A program made the position numbers and the translations under genes. The notes beneath the pieces are model-generated. The model saw only the letters and a program-made list of their open reading frames with translations. It was not told the DNA's origin and did not search any database. 41,546 nt of DNA from Capnocytophaga sp. (GTDB lineage: Bacteria > Bacteroidota > Bacteroidia > Flavobacteriales > Flavobacteriaceae): NCBI GenBank assembly GCA_030530525.1, contig JAUMUT010000018.1, positions 1 to 41,546 of the forward strand, given 5' to 3'. Numbering within the stretch: the stretch's first letter is position 1; every line of letters starts with the position of its first letter. This document shows, one piece after another, positions 9,034 to 17,755 of the stretch.

Positions 9034-9801
9034 ATGAAAAAGAAAATAGCATTATATATAATATCTTCCACTCTTTTGAGTTCTTGTGGTTGGTTTTCTT
9101 CGGATATGTATAAGTTTGATAATCAGGAAGTTTTGCAAAATGATTGTTCTACTCAACAAGAAAACGATTCTGAAAACTCAGACTGTGCCGAAGTAACTAT
9201 CAATTATTTGAAAGCGAAAAAACCACAAGATTTTGCAGAAAAATTTAATGATACCATTCAAAAACGAATATTACGTATTTTATTAGGAGAAAATACAGAA
9301 AAAACAACCATAGAAGCAGCTTCTGACCAATTTCTGAAATTGTACAAAGCAGATAATGAATTGTATGGCCCCGTGCCTCCTTACGAAATACAAATCACGG
9401 ATTCTATATTTTTCCAAAACGAAAAAATAGTTTCTTTAGCTTCTTTCACTTACGAATACGCTGGCGGAGCGCACGGAATAGGCAATACTACTTTTCTGAA
9501 TTTCAAGCCTTCGGGAGATTGTTATACTAACGATGAGCTTTTCGTGGATAAAAATAAAGTGAAAGAAATAGCAGAAAAATATTTCCGAAAACAAACAGAA
9601 ATAGGCGAGGGGCAAACGTATAGCGATAATGGTTTTTGGTTTGAAGAAGATGTCTTTCAACTCCCAGAAAATATTGGTTTCAAAGACAAAGAAATGATTC
9701 TTTTTTACAATCCTTACGAAATTGCGCCTTACTCTTTCGGGGCTTTTGAAATACATATCCCGCTGGAAGAAGTAAAAGAATGGATACAAGTTTTACCATA
9801 A
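9034..9801 (+). CDS. Lipoprotein with DUF3298 (RsiV-like) domain
   Basis: A 255-aa protein with a lipoprotein signal sequence: basic MKKK, hydrophobic stretch and lipobox LSSC, acylated Cys at about residue 18. The mature part shows the DUF3298 hallmarks: an aromatic-rich strand followed by YAGGAHG, a region with paired acidic residues, and the C-terminal FYNPYEIAPYSFG segment. DUF3298 domains occur in envelope proteins, including the lysozyme-binding part of the anti-sigma factor RsiV; binding of a ligand here is inference. Start chosen at the ATG because it gives a proper signal peptide and lies just after the promoter. It follows the DtxR-type gene by 72 bases with its own promoter. Confidence 0.85.
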   Translation: MKKKIALYIISSTLLSSCGWFSSDMYKFDNQEVLQNDCSTQQENDSENSDCAEVTINYLKAKKPQDFAEKFNDTIQKRILRILLGENTEKTTIEAASDQFLKLYKADNELYGPVPPYEIQITDSIFFQNEKIVSLASFTYEYAGGAHGIGNTTFLNFKPSGDCYTNDELFVDKNKVKEIAEKYFRKQTEIGEGQTYSDNGFWFEEDVFQLPENIGFKDKEMILFYNPYEIAPYSFGAFEIHIPLEEVKEWIQVLP

Positions 9802-9906
9802 AATTAAAAAATAATCAAGTAAAAATATTTTTCTAAAAAAGATAAAAATATCTATTTGTCTTAACTTTTTTACTTTGTTGCATATTAAATGATTACCTAC
9901 TGAATT

Positions 9907-10254
9907 ATGAGAAAAATTTTTTATCTTAGTAGTTGTGATACTTGCCAACGCATACTCAATGACTTAAAATTGTTAGATGATTTTTTACTGCAAGATGTTA
10001 AAAATGAACCTATTACAGAACAACAATTAGACGAGCTTAAAGAGATAATAGGAAGATATGAGCTTCTTTTTAATAAAAGAGCAAAACTTTATCGTGAGCG
10101 AGAATTACACCAACAACCACTAACCGAAGAAGATTATAAAAAACTGATATTGGAGCATTATACCTTTTTAAAACGTCCTATTTTGGTGATTGACCAACGT
10201 ATTATATCAGGAAATGCAACTAAAATAATAAAAGAAGTACGTAAATTTTTATAG
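9907..10254 (+). CDS. ArsC/Spx/MgsR-family thioredoxin-fold protein
   Basis: A 115-aa protein with the N-terminal strand followed by CDTC (Cys10 and Cys13), as in the ArsC/Spx family, and the C-terminal LKRPILVID region typical of this fold. Family members are glutaredoxin-linked arsenate reductases or redox-responsive RNA polymerase-binding regulators such as Spx. A CxxC at this place is seen in Spx-type proteins, while classical ArsC has a single catalytic Cys, so arsenate reduction should not be assumed. No arsenic resistance gene is nearby. The NDH-2 gene begins 6 bases after the stop and is likely co-transcribed. Confidence 0.8.
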   Translation: MRKIFYLSSCDTCQRILNDLKLLDDFLLQDVKNEPITEQQLDELKEIIGRYELLFNKRAKLYRERELHQQPLTEEDYKKLILEHYTFLKRPILVIDQRIISGNATKIIKEVRKFL

Positions 10255-10260
10255 CAATCA

Positions 10261-11571
10261 ATGAAGAGCGCACAATTAAATATCCCGATGACCAACCTCC
10301 CGCGTGTGGTAATTGTAGGAGCTGGGTTCGCAGGGATTAATTTAGCCAAAGGCTTGGATTCATCCAAAATGCAAGTCATTTTACTTAATAAAACGAACTA
10401 TCATTCCTTTCAGCCACTTCTTTACCAAGTAGCTACCGCAGGATTAGAACCTGACTCTATTGCGCATTCGGTAAGGTCTATTTTTAAAAAGGAAAATCAT
10501 TTTTATTTCCGCATTGCCAATGTAGAAAAAATAGATGCCGAGCAGAATATGCTTACTACCGATTTAGGGACTATCTCATACGACCATTTGGTTATCGCAA
10601 CAGGTTCAGAGACAAATTATTACGGCAATGCCAATATCCAAAAATATGCAATGGCAATGAAAACCGTTCCTGAGGCTATCAATATGCGAAGCCTTATTAT
10701 TCAAAATTTGGAAGCGGCTTTGCTTACCAATAATTTGGAAGAGCGAAACAGCCTAATGAATTTCGTTATCGTAGGCGGAGGCCCCACAGGAGTAGAATTG
10801 GCAGGTGCTTTTGCTGAATTGAAAAGACACGTTTTGCCTACCGATTATCCAGACCTTGATATCCGTAGAATGAATGTCCATCTTATCCAAGCGATGCCAA
10901 GCCTTTTGATAGGAATGTCTGAAAAATCAGGAGAAAAAGCCCGAAAATACTTGGAAAATATGGGCGTTACCATTTGGTTTGATACTATCGTAAATGATTA
11001 TGACGGGCTAAATGTAAAAACAAATAACCAAGATTTTCAAACACGTACGCTCATCTGGACAGCAGGAGTAAAAGGAGCTATCATTGAAGGATTGCCACAA
11101 GAAAGCCAAGCAGGCGGACGTTTTTTAGTAAATGAATACAGCGAAGTAAAAGGATTTACTAATATTTACGCCATCGGCGATATAGCTTGTATGGTTACAG
11201 AAAAATATCCGAAAGGACACCCAATGGTGGCTCAACCCGCTATCCAACAAGGGAAATTATTAGCAAAAAACATTACCCGAAAACTAAAAAATAAACCTCT
11301 TTTGCCTTTCAAATACTGGGATAAAGGCTCTATGGCTACCGTAGGAAGAAATAAAGCCGTTGTAGATATAGGAAAAATGAGGTTTTCTGGTTGGTTCGCT
11401 TGGGTGCTTTGGATGTTTATTCACTTGGCGTTTTTGGTGGGTTTCCGTAATAAAATTGTCGCTTTGGTGAATTGGATTATTCAATATTTTCAATACAATA
11501 AAGGGGTGCGCCTTATCATTCGTCCGTACCAATCGGAGTATGAAAAGGAACAAAGCCAAAAGAATAACTAA
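10261..11571 (+). CDS. ndh: Type II NADH dehydrogenase (NDH-2)
   Basis: A 436-aa monotopic flavoprotein that oxidises NADH and reduces menaquinone at the inner face of the cytoplasmic membrane without pumping protons. The FAD-binding motif VIVGAGFAGINLAKGL lies at about 17-32 and the NADH-binding motif VIVGGGPTGVELAG at about 170. The second FAD contact NIYAIGDIA is present near 300. The C-terminus (about 375-415) is rich in Trp and hydrophobic residues and should anchor it to the membrane. The start may instead be the Met ten codons in (10288), which sits just before the FAD fold. With sdhCAB and menA in the same window it supplies electrons to the menaquinone pool. Confidence 0.95.
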   Translation: MKSAQLNIPMTNLPRVVIVGAGFAGINLAKGLDSSKMQVILLNKTNYHSFQPLLYQVATAGLEPDSIAHSVRSIFKKENHFYFRIANVEKIDAEQNMLTTDLGTISYDHLVIATGSETNYYGNANIQKYAMAMKTVPEAINMRSLIIQNLEAALLTNNLEERNSLMNFVIVGGGPTGVELAGAFAELKRHVLPTDYPDLDIRRMNVHLIQAMPSLLIGMSEKSGEKARKYLENMGVTIWFDTIVNDYDGLNVKTNNQDFQTRTLIWTAGVKGAIIEGLPQESQAGGRFLVNEYSEVKGFTNIYAIGDIACMVTEKYPKGHPMVAQPAIQQGKLLAKNITRKLKNKPLLPFKYWDKGSMATVGRNKAVVDIGKMRFSGWFAWVLWMFIHLAFLVGFRNKIVALVNWIIQYFQYNKGVRLIIRPYQSEYEKEQSQKNN

Positions 11572-11579
11572 ACGAAATA

Positions 11580-11611
11580 AAAACGATTCCCGCTTTGGGC
11601 TATCGTTTTTT
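11580..11611 (+). terminator. Intrinsic terminator after ndh
   Basis: AAAACGAT and ATCGTTTT arms with an inner CCC/GGG pairing, followed by a run of six T. It starts 9 bases after the ndh stop codon. Confidence 0.8.
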
Positions 11612-11773
11612 GTGTTTCAAAGAAGAGACAAAATATTATTCTAAAAATATATTTAAAAAAGAAAGTAAAAATAATTTTTTTCTAAAATAGATTAGTTTAA
11701 AGAAAAATATTCTAAAAATAAATATTTTTTATTTTTTTTTACTATTATTTTAGGTTTTTAAAATAATTTTTTG

Positions 11774-11781
11774 TAGTTTTG
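11774..11781 (+). promoter_or_regulatory. Promoter -7 element of metE
   Basis: TAGTTTTG matches TAnnTTTG and ends 19 bases before the metE ATG. The transcript leader would be only about 15 bases, too short to contain a riboswitch. No -33 TTG is visible. The AT-rich sequence upstream (11612-11773) has no open frame. Confidence 0.7.
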
Positions 11782-11800
11782 CATTTTATTAAAAAAATTA

Positions 11801-14107
11801 ATGTATATGAAGTCAAATATTTTAGGTTATCCTCGAATAGGAGAAAAAAGAGAGCTTAAAAAAGCGAATGAAGCGTTTTGGGCTGGGAAAATTTCAGAAG
11901 AGGAATTGTTAAATGAAGCTAAAAATATCCGTTTGCACAATTGGAAATTACAACAAGAGGCAGGTGTAGATTTAATTCCGTCTAATGATTTTTCATTATA
12001 TGACTTAGTGTTGGACGCTTCGGTGAGCTTCAACGCTATCCCAAATCGTTATGAGCCTGTAAAATCAAAATCAGAATTGGAACTTTATTTTGCATTGGCT
12101 CGCGGTTATCAAAAAGAAGGAATTGATATTACCGCAATGGAAATGACCAAGTGGTTTGATACGAACTATCACTATATCGTTCCTGAATTTACTAAAAATC
12201 AAACATTTTCTCTTCGTAAAAATAGCGCATTGGCATATTTTAACGAAGCAAAAGCATTAGGATTCGTTACCAAGCCTGTACTTATTGGGGCGATAACGTA
12301 TTTACTTTTAGGGAAAGAAAAAGAAGAAGGCTTCCACCGATTGGATTTGTTAGAGAATTTACTTCCTGTTTATAAGCAAATTCTAAGAGAATTGGCCGAT
12401 GCAGGTGCAGAATGGGTACAAATTGACGAGCCTTTCCTTGGTTTAGATTTGAGTGAAACCGCAAAACAAGCATACCAAAAAGTATATACCGAATTGGTAA
12501 ATGAATTTCCTACTTTGAAATTTGTTCTTACTACTTATTTCAGTGAGTTGAAAGACAATACCGAATTGGCCGTTTCTTTACCAACAGCAGCTTTGCATAT
12601 TGATTTGGTTCGTGGTGAAAAACAATTAGATAGCGTGTTAGAAAAATTTCCAGCAGGTAAAATTCTTTCTTTGGGTGTAGTAGATGGACGTAATATTTGG
12701 AAAAATAATTTTGAAAAATCATTATCTCTTATCCAAAAAGCACAACAAAAATTAGGAAATGACCGCGTTTGGGTAGCTACTTCTTGTTCATTATTGCATT
12801 CTCCTTGTAATTTGGAATTGGAAAATAACGAAAAAGTACTTACTCCTGAAATAAAACAATGGCTCGCTTTCGCTAAACAAAAAGTGAAAGAAGTAACAAC
12901 GCTAAAAGCCATTGCTACTAACGCTATTACCAGCGAAATTCAAGCTATTTTTGATGAAAACAAAAAAGCCGCAGAAAGCAGAAAAACCTCTCCGCTTATC
13001 CACGATAGAGCTGTAAAAGAGCGTGTTGAAAAAATAACCGATAAAGACGACCAACGTTTGAGCCCTTTTAGCAAACGTAAAGACTTGCAACACAAAGCGT
13101 TGAATTTGCCTTTATTCCCTACAACAACTATTGGTTCATTCCCACAAACGGATGAAGTACGTAGTTGGAGAGCAAAATTCAAAAAAGGACAACTTACTCA
13201 GGAAGAGTATGATAAATTATTAGAAAAAGAAATAGAAGAATCTATCCGCTTCCAAGAACAAACCGAAATTGACGTACTTGTACACGGCGAATTTGAGCGT
13301 AATGATATGGTGGAATACTTTGGAGAATTGCTCAAAGGTTATACCTTTACAAAATTCGGTTGGGTACAAAGTTATGGTTCTCGTTGCGTGAAGCCTCCAA
13401 TTATTTTTGGTGATATTTCTCGTCCGGAACCAATGACTGTTCGTTGGAGTCAATATGCACAATCGCTTACCAAATTGCCAGTAAAAGGAATGCTTACAGG
13501 ACCTGTAACTATTTTACAATGGTCATTCGTTCGTGATGATCAGCCTCGTTCTCAAACTTGCTTACAAATTGCATTAGCAATTCGTGATGAAGTGGTAGAT
13601 TTGGAAAAAGCAGGCATTCAAGTTATACAAATTGATGAGCCAGCTATCCGTGAAGGATTGCCTTTGCGCAAAGCAGATTGGAAAAATTATTTTGATTGGG
13701 CTATTCGTGCTTTCCGTATTTCTGCCTCTGGGGTAAAAGACGAAACGCAGATACATACACATATGTGTTATTCTGAGTTCAATGATATGATTGAGCCAAT
13801 TGCAGATATGGATGCAGATGTTATCACAATTGAGTGTTCTCGTTCTCAAATGGAACTTTTGGATGTGTTTGGCGATTTCAAATACCCGAACGAAATAGGT
13901 CCTGGGGTGTATGATATTCACTCTCCTCGTGTGCCTTCACAACAAGAAATGACCGATTTGATGAAAAAAGCAATTTCAGTTGTGCCAAAAGAACAACTTT
14001 GGGTAAATCCTGACTGTGGGCTGAAAACTCGCCACTGGCCAGAAACCAAAGCCGCTCTACACGCAATGGTGGATACTGCCAAAGAATTAAGAAATCTTTA
14101 TAAATAA
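11801..14107 (+). CDS. metE: Cobalamin-independent methionine synthase
   Basis: A 768-aa cytoplasmic enzyme that methylates homocysteine using 5-methyltetrahydrofolate polyglutamate. The N-terminal half begins with the family pattern LGYPRIGEKRELKKA. The C-terminal catalytic half shows TTTIGSFPQT and the zinc ligands: His and Cys of HTHMCYSEF, the Glu of ITIECSRSQ and the Cys of NPDCGLKTR. The N-terminus aligns in length with E. coli MetE if the first ATG is used; a second in-frame ATG lies two codons later. Complete, with normal length. It converges with metF, whose product makes its methyl donor. A bidirectional terminator separates them. Confidence 0.97.
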   Translation: MYMKSNILGYPRIGEKRELKKANEAFWAGKISEEELLNEAKNIRLHNWKLQQEAGVDLIPSNDFSLYDLVLDASVSFNAIPNRYEPVKSKSELELYFALARGYQKEGIDITAMEMTKWFDTNYHYIVPEFTKNQTFSLRKNSALAYFNEAKALGFVTKPVLIGAITYLLLGKEKEEGFHRLDLLENLLPVYKQILRELADAGAEWVQIDEPFLGLDLSETAKQAYQKVYTELVNEFPTLKFVLTTYFSELKDNTELAVSLPTAALHIDLVRGEKQLDSVLEKFPAGKILSLGVVDGRNIWKNNFEKSLSLIQKAQQKLGNDRVWVATSCSLLHSPCNLELENNEKVLTPEIKQWLAFAKQKVKEVTTLKAIATNAITSEIQAIFDENKKAAESRKTSPLIHDRAVKERVEKITDKDDQRLSPFSKRKDLQHKALNLPLFPTTTIGSFPQTDEVRSWRAKFKKGQLTQEEYDKLLEKEIEESIRFQEQTEIDVLVHGEFERNDMVEYFGELLKGYTFTKFGWVQSYGSRCVKPPIIFGDISRPEPMTVRWSQYAQSLTKLPVKGMLTGPVTILQWSFVRDDQPRSQTCLQIALAIRDEVVDLEKAGIQVIQIDEPAIREGLPLRKADWKNYFDWAIRAFRISASGVKDETQIHTHMCYSEFNDMIEPIADMDADVITIECSRSQMELLDVFGDFKYPNEIGPGVYDIHSPRVPSQQEMTDLMKKAISVVPKEQLWVNPDCGLKTRHWPETKAALHAMVDTAKELRNLYK

Positions 14108-14122
14108 TTTATTTATAACAAC

Positions 14123-14158
14123 AAAAAACTCAATGTAAATTTTACATTGAGTTTTTTT
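14123..14158. terminator. Bidirectional terminator between metE and metF
   Basis: A near-perfect inverted repeat, AAAAACTCAATGTAA and TTACATTGAGTTTTT around a three-base loop, with A and T runs on either side. It can serve both converging genes. Confidence 0.85.
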
Positions 14159-14173
14159 ATGAAATTTAATAAA

Positions 14174-15127
14174 TTAAAAAACTTCAGAAACAATTTGTGC
14201 GATATTGTCTGATTTTCCCATTGAATAATAATGTAAAACAGGCACGCCAAAGGCTTGTAATTCTTTACTTTGTTGTATTGCCCACTCTATCCCAACTTGT
14301 TTTACTTGGGCGTTATTTTTACAATTTTCTACTTCTTTAATAAGAGCCTCAGGGAAATCTATTTTGAAGGCTTGCGATAACAAATTCAAATGTTTTTTTA
14401 TAGCAATAGGTTTTATACCAGGAATGATAGGAACTTCAATGCCTATTTCTCGGGCTTTTTTTACAAAATCAAAGTATTTTTGATTATCAAAAAACATTTG
14501 TGTAACCACATAATGTGCGCCATTATCTACTTTTTCCTTTAAACGCATCAAATCCGAAGATAAAGACGGCGACTCAATATGTTTTTCAGGATAACCAGCC
14601 ACCCCGATGCAAAAATCTGCTTTTTGGTCTGTTGCTATGTTATTGAGGTACAATCCTTTATTTAAATTATTAATTTGTGTAATCAACTCCGAAGCGTATG
14701 TATGCCCGCCTTCCGTTGGCTGAAAATAACGCTGTTCTTTCATCGCATCACCACGAAGTGCCATTACATTATTTATACCTAAATACAAACAATCTACCAG
14801 CAAATATTCGGTTTCTTCCTTAGAAAATCCTCCACAGAGTACGTGTGGTACGGTATCTACTTTGTATTTATGCTGAATGGCAGCACAAATACCCACCGTT
14901 CCTGGTCGCATACGAGTTAGCTTTTTTTCCAACAACCCGTTATCGTGTTCTATGTAGTAATACTCTTCACGTGAGGTAGTTACGTCAATAAAAGGCGGAT
15001 TGAACTCCATTAAAGGATCAATGTTTTTATAAAGTTCTTCAATATTATTCCCTTTTTTAGGCGGAACAACTTCAAAAGAAAAAAGCGTTTTTCCGTTTGC
15101 GTTTTTAATATGGTCTGTAATCTTCAT
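14174..15127 (-). CDS. metF: 5,10-methylenetetrahydrofolate reductase
   Basis: A 317-aa flavoenzyme that reduces 5,10-methylene-THF to 5-methyl-THF, the methyl donor for MetE. Recognisable family elements are the first strand FSFEVVPPK, the substrate/FAD region VTTSREEYYY, NVMALRGD, GVAGYPEKH, and TQMFFDNQKYFDFV followed by IIPGIKPI. Length is usual for bacterial MetF. It has its own promoter 43 bases upstream of the ATG, on the minus strand. No SAM riboswitch is seen in the short leader. Confidence 0.97.
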   Translation of the reverse strand: MKITDHIKNANGKTLFSFEVVPPKKGNNIEELYKNIDPLMEFNPPFIDVTTSREEYYYIEHDNGLLEKKLTRMRPGTVGICAAIQHKYKVDTVPHVLCGGFSKEETEYLLVDCLYLGINNVMALRGDAMKEQRYFQPTEGGHTYASELITQINNLNKGLYLNNIATDQKADFCIGVAGYPEKHIESPSLSSDLMRLKEKVDNGAHYVVTQMFFDNQKYFDFVKKAREIGIEVPIIPGIKPIAIKKHLNLLSQAFKIDFPEALIKEVENCKNNAQVKQVGIEWAIQQSKELQAFGVPVLHYYSMGKSDNIAQIVSEVF

Positions 15128-15169
15128 TATCGTATATTTTTAATAATAACTTAAAAGAAAAAATGTGTG

Positions 15170-15177
15170 CAAAAATA
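15170..15177 (-). promoter_or_regulatory. Promoter -7 element of metF
   Basis: TATTTTTG on the minus strand is a perfect TAnnTTTG and ends 42 bases before the metF ATG. No -33 TTG is found at 17-20 bases. Confidence 0.6.
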
Positions 15178-15258
15178 CGAAATAAAATTAAATTTTTCTA
15201 ATTTTTGCAATAAAATTTATAAAAAATATGGTTTTCCTATTGTTTTGCGGAAGAAAAA

Positions 15259-16209
15259 TTATTTGTTTTTATTTAAAATTGGTAATAAAATAAACGAAAG
15301 CCCTCCGAATAATAAAATCATCGTGAATTGTGCAATCCAAATAACCCAACCCAGCGTAGTGCCAATGGTGTAAGCAATACCAAAAACCACCAAAATTTCC
15401 GCTATAAAAAACGGATATGCGCCAAAGCCTCCGTTAGTGAATAGAATAGCAAAACTGCCTACTACAAAAGCGGTTATTACATCGGCAAGCGAGATGGTAG
15501 AAGTTTCTTCTAATGAGAAAAAAACAATATAAAACATAAGGAAATACATTAGCCAAATGAATATCGTATGCCCTATAAATGCCCATTTTTCTTTCATATA
15601 AAAAACAGATAAAATTCCTTCTTTAAAGCCTGAAATAAGTCTATTAATGCGAGTGGCAAGCCTTGAAGTGGAACGATAAAGCCACCACACGAAAAGGAAA
15701 AATAAAACACTCCCTACCGATAGAATCCAAACAACATTGGATAAAGAAATTTTATCTAAAACGAATTTTTTTAACAAATCAAACTGAGTAAAAAATGCAG
15801 TTACGATAAACGTTAAAAGAATTAACATATCTATCAATCTTTCGGAAACTATGGTGCCGAAAGACTTGTCAAACGGAACGTTATCATATCTTTTTAACAC
15901 TAAAGCACGTGAAAATTCTCCTGAACGCGGAATGGTCAAATTCAATAAATAACCAATGAAAACTGATAAAATCAAATTTATTTTTTTAGGCTGATACCCA
16001 ATGGAATGTAGCGTATATTGCCACCGAAGACCGCGTGAAATATGGCTCAGGAAACCCAGCGCAATAGAAATCCAAAAGTAAGTATAATCTACCTTTTGGA
16101 ATTGCATTTTTAATTCTTCTATTTGTTCTGGCGAAAATTTGCTATATGCATAAACGCACAAAAACACTCCCAACAAAAGCGGAAGTGTTATTTTTAATAT
16201 TTTTTTCAA
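15259..16209 (-). CDS. Lysylphosphatidylglycerol synthase-like transmembrane (YbhN family) protein
   Basis: A 316-aa integral membrane protein with about eight hydrophobic segments and the LPG_synthase_TM (UPF0104/YbhN) pattern: SHISRGLRW after the second segment, the TIPRSGEFSRALVLKRY block, and a glycine-rich GGFGAYPFF stretch late in the protein. It contains only the flippase-like membrane part and lacks the cytosolic aminoacyl-transferase domain of MprF, so it should not make lysyl-PG by itself. Lipid translocation is a plausible role but unproven. It follows panD by 22 bases on the same strand and probably shares its transcript. Confidence 0.85.
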   Translation of the reverse strand: MKKILKITLPLLLGVFLCVYAYSKFSPEQIEELKMQFQKVDYTYFWISIALGFLSHISRGLRWQYTLHSIGYQPKKINLILSVFIGYLLNLTIPRSGEFSRALVLKRYDNVPFDKSFGTIVSERLIDMLILLTFIVTAFFTQFDLLKKFVLDKISLSNVVWILSVGSVLFFLFVWWLYRSTSRLATRINRLISGFKEGILSVFYMKEKWAFIGHTIFIWLMYFLMFYIVFFSLEETSTISLADVITAFVVGSFAILFTNGGFGAYPFFIAEILVVFGIAYTIGTTLGWVIWIAQFTMILLFGGLSFILLPILNKNK

Positions 16210-16231
16210 AATACAAGAAATTAATATAAAA

Positions 16232-16582
16232 TTATCTTAAAGTATTTGTTTTTTCATCAGGGAAGATAACCGTAGGCTGGAAGGTTTTCGCTTCTTCAAA
16301 GTCCATAGTTGCATAAGAGATGATGATAACCACATCGCCACGTTGTACTTTTCGGGCAGCGGGTCCGTTTAGAGTTATTTCGCCCGAACCGCGTTCGCCC
16401 CGAATGGTGTAAGTTTCAAAGCGTTCGCCGTTATTTACATTCACCACAGAAACTTTTTCGCCAACGATAAGGTTTGCAGCCTCTAACAGAGCCTCATCAA
16501 TGGTAATGCTCCCGATATAGTCAAGCTCGGCACCTGTTACCGAAACCCGATGAATTTTTGATTTTAAAACTTCTATTTGCAT
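16232..16582 (-). CDS. panD: Aspartate 1-decarboxylase
   Basis: A 116-aa pyruvoyl enzyme that makes beta-alanine from aspartate for pantothenate and coenzyme A. The self-cleavage site is Gly24-Ser25 in DYIGSITID, at the same number as in E. coli; cleavage converts Ser25 to the pyruvoyl group. Also visible are Arg/Tyr active-site regions in [12 protein letters not shown] and the conserved NGPAARK segment that closes the active site. No other pan gene is adjacent. It is first in a minus-strand pair with the YbhN-like gene and has an unusually long leader (about 110 bases) containing palindromes. Confidence 0.97.
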   Translation of the reverse strand: MQIEVLKSKIHRVSVTGAELDYIGSITIDEALLEAANLIVGEKVSVVNVNNGERFETYTIRGERGSGEITLNGPAARKVQRGDVVIIISYATMDFEEAKTFQPTVIFPDEKTNTLR

Positions 16583-16610
16583 TTTTTTAAATATTATTTA
16601 CTAAATAAAA

Positions 16611-16625
16611 TATTGAAATTCAATA
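16611..16625. repeat. Perfect palindrome in the panD leader
   Basis: TATTGAA-A-TTCAATA, a 7-base inverted repeat with one central base, 29 bases upstream of the panD ATG. Possible operator or RNA hairpin; AT-rich chance occurrence cannot be excluded. Confidence 0.5.
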
Positions 16626-16655
16626 AATTACAAAGTAAAATGTGATAATTTTGTT

Positions 16656-16685
16656 TTAGAAAACTTTTATAAGTTTGTTTTCTAA
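16656..16685. repeat. 9-bp inverted repeat at the start of the panD leader
   Basis: TTAGAAAAC at 16656-16664 and GTTTTCTAA at 16677-16685 are perfect inverted copies with a 12-base spacer. They lie just downstream of the panD promoter, so they could act as an operator or as a 5' transcript hairpin. Confidence 0.55.
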
Positions 16686-16697
16686 GTATTTTGTGCG

Positions 16698-16728
16698 CAA
16701 AAGTACAACAATAAAATAACCTAACCAA
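16698..16728 (-). promoter_or_regulatory. Promoter of panD operon
   Basis: On the minus strand: TTG at 16728-16726, a 20-base spacer, then TACTTTTG at 16705-16698. Both elements match the Bacteroidota consensus. The resulting leader of about 110 bases is much longer than those of the other genes here. Confidence 0.7.
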
Positions 16729-16840
16729 AAAAATAGGAGAATAAAAAGAGTTTAGAGTTACTTTTGGAGGAAAAGTTTTATATTTTCTTCATTTTTTTAA
16801 CAAAATAAAGTCTATATTCGGTATAATTCTATTTTTTTAG

Positions 16841-16848
16841 TATTTTTG
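16841..16848 (+). promoter_or_regulatory. Promoter -7 element of porD
   Basis: TATTTTTG is a perfect TAnnTTTG. Its TTG reads in frame with porD and could be mistaken for a start codon; the real ATG is 15 bases after it, giving a leader of roughly 10 bases. Confidence 0.7.
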
Positions 16849-16863
16849 CAAAAAATATTTATA

Positions 16864-17748
16864 ATGAAAAATAGCATTCTATCCGTATGGTTTGTATTGG
16901 CTTCTTCCTTTGGCTTTGCGCAAGAACTTGCTTGTAAAGTAGCCATAAACACGCAACAAGTAAATCAAACCAACCAAAAAATATTCCAAACCTTAGAAAA
17001 ATCTTTACAAGAATTTATCAACCAAACACAATGGACTTCTATAAAAACACTACCCAATGAGCGAATAGATTGTTCTTTTGTTTTTACTATTACAAAATAC
17101 GAAAATAATGATTTTCAAGCAGATATACAAATACAATCTTCTCGACCTGTTTATGGAAGTGCATACCAAACTACGGTGCTGAACCATTTGGAAAAAGGTA
17201 TTTCTTTTTCTTATTTAGAAAATGAACCTTTGTTTTTTAACCCTAACAGCTTTACTTCCAATCTTAGTTCAATAATTGCGTATTATGCCTTCATTATCAT
17301 TGGGTTAGATGCCGATACATTTGCAGAAAATGGTGGGCGTCCTTTCTTTGAAAATGCTTTTTCGGTAGTTTTAAATGCGCAAAGTTCTTCCGATAGAGCT
17401 TGGACACAAACAGGCGAAAACAACCGCTGGCAACTCGCTACCGATATGTTAGAAGGCTTTGCGCCTTTCCATAAAACAATGTACGAATACCATCGAAAAG
17501 GCTTGGATATAATGGCTTCTGACCAAAAAGGAGGCAAAGAAAATATTACCAATGCCATTCTAAATCTTCAACAACTGAAAAGTGGAAGGATTAATAACTT
17601 CCCGATTTCGTTGTTTTTCAACGCTAAAAATGATGAAATTTTCCAAATATTTTCCTCTGGCAAACCTACCGAAAATATACAAAAAATAAAAGAAGTTTTG
17701 GATAATTTAGCTCCATTGTATTTAGAAAAATGGCAAAAAATCAAATAA
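16864..17748 (+). CDS. porD: PorD-like (DUF4835) type IX secretion protein
   Basis: A 294-aa exported protein with a clear signal peptide ending at about FGFAQ (residue 20). The mature protein matches my knowledge of the DUF4835 family, annotated as PorD in T9SS work: an early CKVAIN strand, LEKSLQEFINQTQWT, and a central IIAYYAFIIIGLDADTF helix followed by GGRPFF. PorD is needed for T9SS function in Porphyromonas; its biochemical role is not defined. The start is the ATG directly after the promoter. A SpoU methyltransferase and a LuxE-like gene follow at 7 and 8 bases, which indicates one operon. Confidence 0.85.
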   Translation: MKNSILSVWFVLASSFGFAQELACKVAINTQQVNQTNQKIFQTLEKSLQEFINQTQWTSIKTLPNERIDCSFVFTITKYENNDFQADIQIQSSRPVYGSAYQTTVLNHLEKGISFSYLENEPLFFNPNSFTSNLSSIIAYYAFIIIGLDADTFAENGGRPFFENAFSVVLNAQSSSDRAWTQTGENNRWQLATDMLEGFAPFHKTMYEYHRKGLDIMASDQKGGKENITNAILNLQQLKSGRINNFPISLFFNAKNDEIFQIFSSGKPTENIQKIKEVLDNLAPLYLEKWQKIK

Positions 17749-17755
17749 TTTGTTA

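Noticed and set aside
11782-11800. SAM or cobalamin riboswitch before metE
   Set aside because: Only 19 bases lie between the promoter element and the start codon, and no conserved riboswitch stem is visible further upstream.
15259-16209. Full lysylphosphatidylglycerol synthase (MprF) for peptide resistance
   Set aside because: Only the membrane part is present; the aminoacyl-transferase domain is missing.
16846-16848. TTG start six codons upstream of the porD ATG
   Set aside because: This TTG is the end of the -7 promoter element TATTTTTG and would precede the transcription start. The ATG at 16864 gives a proper signal peptide.
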